Shown: one piece after another, positions 10,386 to 21,321 of the stretch
How positions within the stretch are numbered: position 1 is the stretch's first letter
Layout of the letters: each line of letters starts with the position of its first letter
Origin: Cerrena zonata
Taxonomy: Eukaryota; Basidiomycota; Agaricomycetes; Polyporales; Cerrenaceae
DNA length: 64,000 nt
Direction of reading: 5' to 3'
Assembly: GCA_038087015.1 (NCBI GenBank)
Contig: JASBNA010000101.1
Location: forward strand, 41,219 to 105,218
Notes under the pieces: generated by a model
Told to the model about the DNA's origin: nothing
Seen by the model: the letters and a program-made list of their open reading frames with translations, nothing else
The model's database searches: none
Made by a program: the position numbers and the translations under genes

Positions 10386-12601
10386 ATGTCTCGCCACCAG
10401 TCCCCCTCGGCTCCCTCCAATCTCTATCCTGCACACCACCAGCACCATCCTGGGCAGCTTCACCCTCATCATGGCGCCCCTCTCGCGCCTTCAACGTCCT
10501 CCCAGTCGGCTATATCCAAACAAAGGAGTCTTCCAAAGAACTTCACCCCTGGAATCACCGCTGGCGCCGAGGATTCCAAGTATCAGACAAAATATAAAGA
10601 GTTGAAGAAAAAGGTCAAGGAAATCGAGTTGGTGAGTGTTCTTGTCTTCCCATATTTGGTGGGAAGGTCATTTTCAGATTCCCGATGTCCATATCGTGTG
10701 CTCACCTCGCATCGACATGTGTGGCGGTATCTATAGGATAATGACAAGCTGTACTTGAAGCTATTACTTGCAAAGAAAAATATACGGCGTATGAATTTAG
10801 AGAGAGCGTGAGTCCTGACGACCAATACACTAATGGCTGTACTGCTGACTTCAATATCGATTTCTTCGTGCATGACCTGTCCCCTTCGCGTACCTTCTCG
10901 TTCCCTGTACCTAGTATCCTTTATGAACGTCTTGCTGCTGTACCGCCAACGCCAGGTCGCCACCCTCAGGAACTTCCACCCGAATCGGACCCTTTGTTCA
11001 CTCAACAGCCACCTGCTCAACAAGACAACGGCCGCCAGGAATCAGGCGACGCTGCCCTTCAAGAATATGTTCACGCCCACCCTGATGCACATGTTATCCA
11101 AGGACATCATGGGAGACCAGTTGCCATCGAAGAAAATCCTAATGGTGAAGTGAGATCGGTACCAGGCATACCCCCTCCCCCACCTCCACCAGGTATCCCC
11201 GTCGTATACAGCTTCAGGCACGACTCTGCTCCGGGGCCTGATCCACGTTACCCACCTTCCCTCCCTGGAGCACCGCTTCCACCACCTGCCGTCCCAGGTG
11301 CTCTTCGTGATCCCTATGATGACCCGCCGATGTCTAATGCACGGTCCATTCCCCCACCGCCTCCACCTCCACAACATGGATTAACCGAACGTGCAAGTAG
11401 TGCAGGTGGTGGATGGGGAACCCCCCAGGAACACTTGCAACACCGTGAACATCGGTCCCATAGCAATTCCTCTTCGGGACATCACCATCGCCGTCACCAT
11501 TCCAGAGATCATCTTGATTCATTACAAGGAGACCGTGAACGCGAGCGCGAGCGCGAACCCAGGGAACGCGAACGAGACCTCCGTGACAGGGATCATGGAA
11601 GTGGTCGAATGGAAACTATTCGACCTGTGCGAAGGTCTAGTATTTCCAGTCAACATGAAATACCTCCTCCTCCGCCGGACCCCAGGAGCACTGGTGGGAG
11701 CAGTGGGAGGCGACATGATTTACACGAAATCACGCACCATGACACGCGTCACGGAGGACATCCTCATCAGCATATTCAAATTGCTACTGCAAACTTGCCC
11801 CCCTCTCCCCCGCCCTTGCATTCCCCCACTAATAGTCGTAGTGGAAGTTCCCGTATGCACGGTCACCAGCGTATTGGTCCCGGCGCACACATTCATCATG
11901 AATCACCTAGAGATCCCGAGTACGAGATGGCGATCCAAAGAGGCCGGGAAATGGAGCGTGCTAGGGAGCGCGAGCGTGAGGAAGACATGCGTGTTTTGCT
12001 AGCTAAGGAAGAGGAAGAAATGAGACTCTGGAGCCAAGATCATGGACTCGTGGGACCTGGCGTGCCTCGTGCAGCTACACACAACCGGTCGAGGTCTGAT
12101 ACACCAGGATCAGGCTCGGGTCATGATAATAATCTGTCACGTCCACCCTCTGGTCAATCCTACGAACGGGGTGATCGGGATTCCCGTCCTACAAGATATA
12201 TACCCGGCGGTACGGTAAACCATGGAAATATCCTCGGACTTGATCAAGGTTACGGCGATCATCATCATAGCAGCAGCAGGGATAGATACATGCGTCATCC
12301 CGGGCACGGTGGAGGCCATAGTCATAGTCTCTCTCATGGATCTCATGGATATCCAGAAATCTCTGGGGAACGAGCTGGTGGACGCAAACGTGTATATGCA
12401 GAGATGGATGTGGATGACAGTGAGCGTGGCGGAGGCAGTGGAAGTGGATCTGGGAGTCTGAGATCGCCGTTGGATGGTCATCCTGGTAGTATGGCTGCGG
12501 GGCTAAGTGGTGACTCGTTGGACCATCATCATCATAGGAAACGGATGCGGTCTCCCATGCTTTCCAGGATTCGGGATGATTCGATGGATGAAGATGACTA
12601 G
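10386..12601 (+). CDS. Protein with INO80F/TFPT-like N-terminal helix, probable INO80 chromatin-remodelling subunit
   Basis: Three exons: 10386-10631, 10737-10807 and 10915-12601. They sum to 2,004 bases, or 667 residues. Residues of about 60-118 form a conserved charged helical segment (KYKELKKKVKEIE, then DNDKLYLKLLLAKKNIRRM, then LERAILYERL). This matches the INO80F/TFPT-type domain pattern of KYKxLK, an E-N-x-x-L heptad, I-x-R and ExxxLYERL. The remaining 550 residues are low complexity: three poly-proline stretches (at about 130, 190 and 260), His-rich runs, alternating Arg/Glu (RERERERE) and a Gly/Ser-rich C-terminus ending in DDSMDEDD. A nuclear role in INO80-type remodelling is inferred from the helix only. 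The splice joins preserve the motif across both introns, which supports the model. Confidence 0.75.
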
Positions 12602-13712
12602 GTGTAGGTGGTTTTACTGCGAAAATACTTACTCTTACGGAAATCCGTGAACTCTGTTTCTTTTTCCACCGCTGTTTGACACGTATATGTGTTGCGTGTT
12701 ATTCGCGTAGATGTATGGTCATCCTTTTTGTGCCCAAAATTGTGCTACAGGTTCCTTGGCCAACTGGGGATGAGATGGCCGGGTATCTGCTAGCGATGAT
12801 TGATTTTTTCTGTCTAGGATACTCTCTCCGTTTTTGCTGTACGTGATCTGGCCCAAAATCCTATTGTCCTTTCCTTCCGTCGCCTCCCCGTTATCCCTTC
12901 ATGATCATTACAGCCCTGTCTGATTGATTTCTCGCTTGGACTGTTGTTCTTATCTCCCTGACCTGACATACATGTGCATTTACATATGCTGTACCCTTCC
13001 AAATCTCTTTTACGATCTCGGTTCTCTACTATACCAAAACATGTACTCTATGGCTATGAGAACTTTTATTTTATTCACCCATTCCACTGCCGCATATATC
13101 TGGATGGAAAAACCTCGATGAATGTCCGACATAATTTCACACTACCAAGTACGTTGAGCGCATGGACATCATGGAGTGTTCTGTCATAAATGGTTATTAG
13201 TGTGGAAACTGCTATGTTTAAAAACCAAATATCATCTTTCCATTCTAGACCCTCGAGACACGGAGAGAAATTCGAGAACATTTAGGGCGCATCTCGGACC
13301 CTGATTGGTTGTCTCCATAAAGCAATATGTATAACGTCGTCAAATGGCCGGCAACTATGCCACCGTCCTGAGATAATAGGGTGGCAGTGGTGAGAACGCC
13401 AAACTCTGATATTCATCTGGTATGATGATTTTCAATGTCAGCCCGCATTTAACTTTAACACCCAGAGATACACGTTTGGCATTACGTGTACGAATTACAC
13501 AAAAGTGTACTGGGAAACCAAATACAGGACTAAATCACGGGCTCGTGGTTGACATCAGGACAAATTCATAGTAGGGGGCCAGGGCCAGTAGGTAACGTAA
13601 ACAAATATCGGCATAATAGTGTTCTTAGAACCCAGTATCGATCCAGGAGCCATCGTCGTGAAGCTTTATTCGGCCAAGGTTTAACTTCTCGGCGAGGACC
13701 GAGGAGACCCAA
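12602..13712. other. Convergent intergenic interval
   Basis: Contains the 3' regions of the INO80F-like gene (plus) and the hypothetical gene (minus). It is T-rich near 12.8-13.1 kb. Short open frames on both strands have no domain character. Nothing else was seen. Confidence 0.4.
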
Positions 13713-14642
13713 CTATAGGCGCAGTTCCAACCATCCTTCTTCGCAGTCGTCTTCTGATACGGGGCCAAGTTCACCATCCAAAGTTGGGTTCCAAGTCGCG
13801 GTGGATCGCTCGGCAGAGACATGATAGATCTTTCTAGGTGACAGGTCCCAAGATTCGACCGTTAGACCTCGCCACAAATACGGTGCTTCATAGCTGAAAT
13901 CCGAATAGTCGACCATCTCATGCGCATTGTCGGTATAGAATCGCCGGCCGAGATTGTGCTCCAATGCTTCCGTTAAGACATCTTCCAAATTGGCTTGGTT
14001 GGGAGCTTGTGAATTGAGGATGACGTCCATCAGGAAAGGTTTGCGGCTTTGTGTACTGGATTCAGCTGCCAAATCGACCCGAAGTTGTTGCACAGTCTCC
14101 CGCGCACGTCGTAAAGTTTCCTTGGCCTCCAATGAGCACAGTATTTGTGATGCTGAGGGTGTCTCTGACGTAGTGCTACTACTTGCCGCGTCCGTCCTAT
14201 ATCGCCTGTACCTGGAAGAAGGCGGATCATGAAAACCTTGAGCACCTTTCGAGCTACGTTGTTTGTGTCTCTGTGCGGGATGGCGACGGGGGCGTTTCGC
14301 CCCTGGTGGGTTACTAGTTCCCGATTCCTCGGTAGCTTGTGCTTTGCGTTTGCGCGTGTTGGTGCGTGTTTTGGACGGCTTGGATGTTTGTTTGACATTC
14401 GGAATCAATTCGAGGTCACTGACTTGAATTGGTGTGAGTGAGATAGGGGTATTGTAGGCTGACGGACGGAAAATATCTAGGTTGGGTGTATTTCGTCCAC
14501 TGCGCATCTGACGAGCTCGCGCGCTTCGTCGCATCCCCTTCGTTGTAGTTGAGTTTAATACAGAACTAGGGCGTTGGAAATAATATCATTAGCAAACGAT
14601 GATAGAAGGTTAAGAACCGGCATATGCTTACGCGTCACTCAT
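13713..14642 (-). CDS. Hypothetical basic protein, lineage-specific
   Basis: Two exons on the minus strand: an 11-base first exon at 14642-14632 (ATG AGT GAC GC) and 14565-13713. They sum to 864 bases, or 287 residues. The join gives MSDA then SVLNSTTTKGMRRSARARQ. Residues of about 11-115 are very basic with Arg/Lys clusters resembling nuclear localisation signals (for example RKRKAQ and GAKRPRRH). A helical segment follows (SLEAKETLRRARETVQQLR), then a more globular Trp/Tyr-containing C-terminal half. No family was recognised. Nuclear location is inferred from composition. If the short first exon is wrong, the start would be the internal ATG at 14534 and the protein 273 residues. Confidence 0.6.
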
Positions 14643-14759
14643 AGTTACTCCAATGTGATGATGGATTGTATATGGGATGTTGTAAGCCCTTTCAAGCAAA
14701 GAATCATGTGCTGCTGTTATAAGTGGCGGGTATTGCAATTTTGACTGGGAGGCTGACTC

Positions 14760-16060
14760 TAAGGATGATGATTACCTCCTTCCGTCGTCCGAGGTGGCCC
14801 GCCATCCGTTCCCAACGTAGGATAGGTCAGCCGCGATAACCATCCGAGGAACCGCTGAAAGCAGCTGGTGTACCTGTGCATCGCTGTGAATGAATATATT
14901 AGACTCAGTCATGACACCCTCGACCAAGCGCACTAGGCGTTTGACGGATGAGATGGTCGGTATCCTCATGCCCTTTCAATCGACTAAGCGCGCTCGAATG
15001 TTATCCTTTGGTCGATGCCCAAAGCCCGAAGGTGACCCAGCCGCTGATCTGACATATACCGCATGCTGCGATCATCCTCTCTGCACAGGGAAGCAATCTC
15101 TCGAACACAATCTGAAGCGTTAACACTAACGGTCTTGGGTCTCCCCCTATCAGTCCTGTATGTCGGACCGAAATGCAGTGGGTGTAATCGCCGAGAAAAG
15201 ACTCGGCGCGGGATCAAAATAGCACCAAGTACCCATATCGTTCGGAGTGACGGAAGCGAAAGGTCGAGATCGTACCCCGAATGCCCTATTGCCAATCCTA
15301 TTTCCGATAGGTCACCTCGAGGTTTACCTTTCGCATTTTCACTATCGGGCAACTTGGAACGAACATTCGCATTGCCCCCGTTCGTTTCGCTTTGTCACAG
15401 AACGGAAGACCCCGCCGTGTTCATAGGTGACAAACTGGTTCTCTTCCGTGTCAATGGATGGTCAGCCAGTCGGATTTGCCCAGGAGGCCGCTTCTGTGAT
15501 ATAAGGTTCGAGTGTCGTACTGAAGTGAATGCAAAGCAGAAACTGCGCAATCGACAGAATCAGGTACTTACTTTCATTTTACCATATCCAATCCAACGTG
15601 CGTCATCGAGGATATGGGCAGTTTCAGAGCCTCGCTGTGCGGTGTGTCGCGTGGCGGACGTCCATGCCTGGTTCCGTCTGTTTTATTACACGAAAGATCC
15701 GTCAGGGCATTCCGAGATGCACCCCTAACATCAGAGGCCTGAAGTACACGGCGATGGCAGATCGACGAAGACCTCGAGTGACGTGACCGGCCATCAAAAG
15801 GTCTTTTGATCAGTCTACTTGCCTCACGGTAGAAGACGAGAGGAACCTCCTGAAGGTAATTGTGAACCCAGGCTTGGAGCCGTTCACACCGAGCCGAGTC
15901 AGAATCTGACAAAATGAAGGTTCATCGTTCGAATGGAACTTAACACGGTCCAGGGTTTGACCGATGATCACAAAAGGAAAGGCTAGAAAGATCGCCTCTA
16001 CACATTCTCTGTTATCAGTCCTGGTAAAGTAATGGAATATGCGACACAGGACATGCACAA
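14760..16060 (-). CDS. Unresolved hypothetical gene, possibly decaying
   Basis: Several minus-strand segments have protein-like composition but lie in different frames and could not all be joined. They are about 16040-15915 (ECVEAIFLAFPFVIIGQ...), 15912-15790 (ARCERLQAWVHNYLQEV), 15350-14985 (SLPSLRTIWVLGAI, ASDCVREIASLCRED) and 14930-14770 (HQLLSAVPRMVIAADLS). A frame change with no obvious intron occurs near 15910, where a one-base shift would join EPSF to SDSDSARCERL. The pieces loosely recall leucine-rich F-box-like proteins that are abundant in Agaricomycetes, but no F-box was seen. It is either a multi-exon gene I could not assemble or a pseudogene. The limits given are approximate. Confidence 0.3.
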
Positions 16061-16151
16061 ATCACCGAGAAGACGAATAGTATATTCCCATGACTTGGAA
16101 ACCTCTCAGCTGCCAACTTAAATATCAACACATTGAAGTTACCAACTCCCG

Positions 16152-17311
<1,160 letters not shown>

Positions 17312-17512
17312 TGGCGAGGACGACGAGCAACGCCTTGCTATGTGGTGAGCAGGTCACTTTGCTTAGCCAACTCAAGTCCCCTCTGCACCGCCGGAACTTG
17401 CCGGAAACTCGACTAGCCAATCATATCATGAGAATCTGATAATTCCGCTTTACACAGTTCGCGCCGGCGTCGTTTATGAAGCTGGACCTTCGCTGAGACC
17501 AATATCTTCAAA

Positions 17513-18056
17513 ATGGCATCATCAGCCGCTGCAAAGAGGTCGCCTGCAACAAAAGCCGCCTCATTAACGACGCAAGGTATATGCTATGTTATATTCACTG
17601 CTTCACCCATCTCAGATTAGCTAGAGATACAACAAATCTACACGCGGTTCCAAAATGACCTCCAATCGCTTGCGAGCAAGATCGGAGAACTAGAGCAGGA
17701 AGCCGAGGAGCATTCGTATGATGTCCATCATTGTCTATGCTACCCCACTGTTAACAGATTATCTTGCGTAGACTGGTTCTTACAACTCTTGATGAGGCTC
17801 TTGTTGAGGAGCCAGATCGCAAATGCTTCCGACTTGTCGGAGGTATCTTGGTAGAACGAACGGTTACAGAGGTAGTCCCTGCCGTCAAGACGAACCGCGA
17901 CAACGTATGACCATCTTATGACCGATCTCTTCATCTTGCATTTACATTTTTTGACAGATTCGTAAAGTCATTTCGAGCCTCGCCGAGCAATACAAGAGCA
18001 AAGAAGAGGAACTCGAGTCTTTTAAGCAGGAATACAATATCCGACCTATAGGGTAA
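17513..18056 (+). CDS. Prefoldin subunit 2 (Gim4-type, beta-class)
   Basis: Subunit of the hexameric prefoldin co-chaperone that hands unfolded actin and tubulin to the CCT chaperonin in the cytosol. Four exons: 17513-17576, 17625-17715, 17772-17904 and 17958-18056. They sum to 387 bases, or 128 residues, the usual length for the subunit. It has the beta-class pattern of two long coiled-coil helices. The first begins QEIQQIYTRFQNDLQSL and continues through KIGELEQEAEEH. The second is KVISSLAEQYKSKEEELESF. Between them lies the hairpin with the family motif DRKCFRLVGGILVERTV. All four exons join in frame. It lies head-to-head with NDUFS8, and their starts are about 200 bases apart. Confidence 0.95.
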
Positions 18057-18527
18057 TATATTCCCAATGGAACTAATGAACCTGTCCGGTATGTCTCCTT
18101 CTCCATGGATTATATCTCTCTCTCATGATCCTTGATTCAGATATACAATAAACGATGCTGTACTATCTATCATTCATCTCAGGAGTACCACCTTCCATCT
18201 GAAAGCGTACAGGACTATCAGAGGTTGAAGAATACTCCTCGGTATTTTGAACAGGGCGATTATGTAATGTGCTCTTGATTATCAGGGAGCTTTGTACTTT
18301 CGATGCAGCTCTATCATGTTACCTTAAGCCTGTGTCGCTACACCTTGTTTCTGAGTGTTCAGAAATGCAACCAAGAGATTGAGCATTCCAGATGTATCAA
18401 TAGACATACTTGATTGGTATTCCGACGCCTCGTGCACAAACTTTAAAGGGAGGCGTTTCTCGCAGCAAGGAGCGTGTCCTCTTGTCCTACTACGCCCCAG
18501 TATTCTCCTAGGTGACATTCTTAAACC
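18057..18527. other. Intergenic interval upstream of the RBR ligase gene
   Basis: 471 bases between the PFD2 stop and the RBR start. There are pyrimidine-rich tracts but no gene and no obvious TATA box. Confidence 0.4.
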
Positions 18528-21118
18528 ATGACAAATACTGACCCTGTACCGTCGTCCTCAACGCCACACACAATCCAAGCTCATAGTAGCCCATCTGATG
18601 ATCGTGATATTAACCGAATCGTGCGAAATGTACTAGAACATAAACGAGGACATGTCTCTACTGTCCCTGGTCGAAGTCAGTACAGTATCAATGGCAGAGG
18701 CACCTCTGCCTGTGGTCTCGGCCGCACTCAATTGCGCCAGATTCATTCTGACGAAAGAAAGGGATGGCGTGAAAGGTGCAGAACTGATCCGTATGATGAT
18801 GCGGAAAGATACATTGGAGGTAGGTCCGTCGAGTATGTTGATCTCTCCTGTTGATGCTACTTTGTACGTGCTACAGAGCATCCTGTCTATATGTCAAGCA
18901 TGGACTAGCAATGCTCATCTCGATGTTGATGATATTCTCAACGCTCCGTTGTTCAATCGCTGTCTCGATCTGCTTTGGTCGGATTTCGAGACGCCTGGAA
19001 AGAAAGAGTTCCAGGGTCTACTGCAGTAAGCCCTCCACCTAGTTTCTCTGCCAGAGTATGTCCCCAACGCGGCTCTTTATAGACGTCTACATATGAGGGT
19101 GAATGGTTCAGCTGCGATAATCATAACCCGCCCTCCCGAGATTATATGTATTCTCAAAATCGCAGTCGAAGATCAAAATGTTTTCGTCACCTTCGATTCG
19201 CATCCTCGACATGAACACCCGGAAGGTGCAGCCTTCACCTTCCATTCGTCTCTCGAGGAGGCCTCCGTTTACCTCAGCAACTTGCTGCGCTATGACCCTG
19301 GACTCCTCGCAGATCGCAACATGCAATGGCAGACGCAACTCCTAGCCAACTACTCTGGTCATGTCCTCAGATTGAAGAATTCTCTAACAGATCAAGCAGA
19401 CTTGATGAAGGCCGTGATTGATTCGAGTTTGGAAGTCTTAGCCTTGAAGGCGGAGGTTGCAGAGTTGAAGCGACAGAATGGGACGCTTCACTCTGATAAC
19501 CGACATCTTGAGGACAGGGCTGCCGCGCTCGAAATTCGGTCCACCGACCTGCTGGATTCCTTGAGGCTTGCACGAACACCTCAGTTCCCTTTCCAGCCGA
19601 GGCCGTCCAGTTCATTCACTCCAGCCGTGAACAGATCCAACGCATTTGCTGCTACCAATGCATCATCATCATCATCAAGGCCACTCTCCAGAGCAGATTC
19701 AAGGCGCAATCGTCGAGGTTCGCAATCCACCGCTAGATCTACGAAACATCAATCATCACCGGCGATCGTCTCTAGAACTCAAAGTAAGGGAAAATTGGTG
19801 ACGAAATCGGAGGAGTTGAGGGATGGTGATGTTTTGTTTGGCACTCGTCTCTCTTTTCGCATAGAAGATGAACAACCCGATGTAAGAAACAACGCCACTC
19901 CGGAACAAACGCTCCCCCGACAGGAAGACTTCCCTCCTCTTGTCTCTACCAAAAGAGACAAAGGCAAGGGCAAAGCTCGTTGGGTTGAAACCGAGAAAAC
20001 TTTCAGTGATACTGACGAAGCCTATGCAACCTATCTCCAAATACAGCTTATCCCAGAAGACAAAGGGAATGGCAACGACGATCCTTCTGCCGTTCTGGCA
20101 GCACAAAAGCAAGCAGAATTCGAGGAAGAAGATAGACGTTTGCGGGCGCAATTGCAGGCCTTACAAGAAGCCACTCCAAGTGTCTTTACATGTGGTATCT
20201 GTCTAGAGGAAAAGTCGGAAGAGATGGTTGCTCGAATTGATCTCTGTCAGCACGCTTTCTGCAGGGATTGCATTCGAAGCTACTTGCAGACGAAACTAGC
20301 AGAACATAGATTCCCAATTTTGTGTCCTTCGTGTACTGCAGAGAGAACGACTCATAAACCTGGCAGTACGTCTCTCACCCCAAATCCGTAATTTATGTAC
20401 GAAAGGTTTCCCGTCTTGCTTTGTTTCTAGTGCTGGATGTCTCCTTAGTGCAACTAATTGGCCTCACGGAGAAAGAGTCCGCGCTTTATGTCGAGCTAGA
20501 AATGGCATCTTTCTCAGTGCTACTTCATTGTCGAAAGTAAGTTTCGTCCATCTTTTCTCATTCTTGATTAGTGACATAGTTGTAGATGCAAACAAGCGGC
20601 TTTCGTCGACAAAGGTGAATATGACGAAGAAAAGATTATTGTGTGCCCCGTACCAGGCTGTCGTCATGTGTGGTGCAAAGCCTGCAGTGCCACTATCGAC
20701 GTGTCTGGTCCCAACCATTCCTGCGATGGAAGTAGCGAACTAAACCATCTCATGAAACGACAAGGATGGAAGTATTGTCCCGGTTGTCGCACACCAGCAG
20801 AGAAGATCAGTGGTTGTAACCATATAACGGTCAGTTGTTTTGTGAACCCATTGTACTCAGCTATATGTTGACCTCTCTCGTAGTGTGTATCGCCAGGCTG
20901 TAATACGTAAGTGTTTCGATCTTAACGGTGCGAATTTGAGTCTGACATCTCGCAGACATTTCTGTTATGTGTGTGGAGAACTAATCGTGCAATCCGCTCT
21001 CCGACAAGAGATAGAACAAGGGTTATCAGACCATTACTCTCGTTGTCAGCTGATAGACAATATACCTCCAGACACAGCTCCCAGACGACCTCGAATTCAT
21101 GGACCCCGTGTACGTTGA
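18528..21118 (+). CDS. RBR-type E3 ubiquitin ligase with cysteine-peptidase-like N-terminal domain; one-base frameshift
   Basis: Seven exons: 18528-18819, 18877-19025, 19083-20365, 20431-20536, 20586-20829, 20884-20906 and 20956-21118. They sum to 2,260 bases, one more than a multiple of three, because the frame changes at about 18718-18722. There SACGL runs out in one frame and AALNCARFIL continues in the next; residue numbers below ignore the extra G. The N-terminal domain (about 40-270) has SACGL..ALNCAR and later VFVTFDSHPR, which resembles the Cys and His sites of papain-fold deubiquitinases. A coiled coil and a basic Ser-rich linker follow. RING1 starts at about residue 517 (CGICLEE...HAFCRDCI...LCPSC). 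The IBR is next (CPVPGCRHVWCKAC). RING2 is at about 674 onward (CPGCRTPAEKISGCNHIT), with the catalytic Cys at about 687 retained. RBR ligases form a ubiquitin thioester on that Cys. The final exons, including a 23-base microexon, are intact. It is convergent with the large GTPase gene, 203 bases away. Confidence 0.82.
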
Positions 21119-21321
21119 TTATTGAATGTTTTAGTTCCTTGATATTTCACGAAGTCTATCTTGTAATGTATCGAACTCCATTTTTATGTATCTTGCTTCA
21201 CAAAATCGTATGATTGAGATATAGTACAACACGTATCAGTAACACAGTAATACATTATTAGAATTTCTAGATCATCGTGACGGATTTGACGACTAGACAA
21301 GCATATGTAGCAACGTTCAAA

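Noticed and set aside
11391..12002. 203-codon plus-strand frame inside the INO80F-like gene
   Set aside because: It is a shadow of the longer conserved frame; the composition is that of a shifted low-complexity region.
15063..15728. 221-codon plus-strand open frame
   Set aside because: The opposite strand has more coherent segments, and this frame has no recognisable motif. Kept only as a note within the unresolved minus-strand entry.
18652..19029. Reading the RBR N-terminal half as separate small genes
   Set aside because: Splice sites and motif continuity (SACGL/AALNCAR, then TRPPEIICILK) show one gene with a one-base shift.
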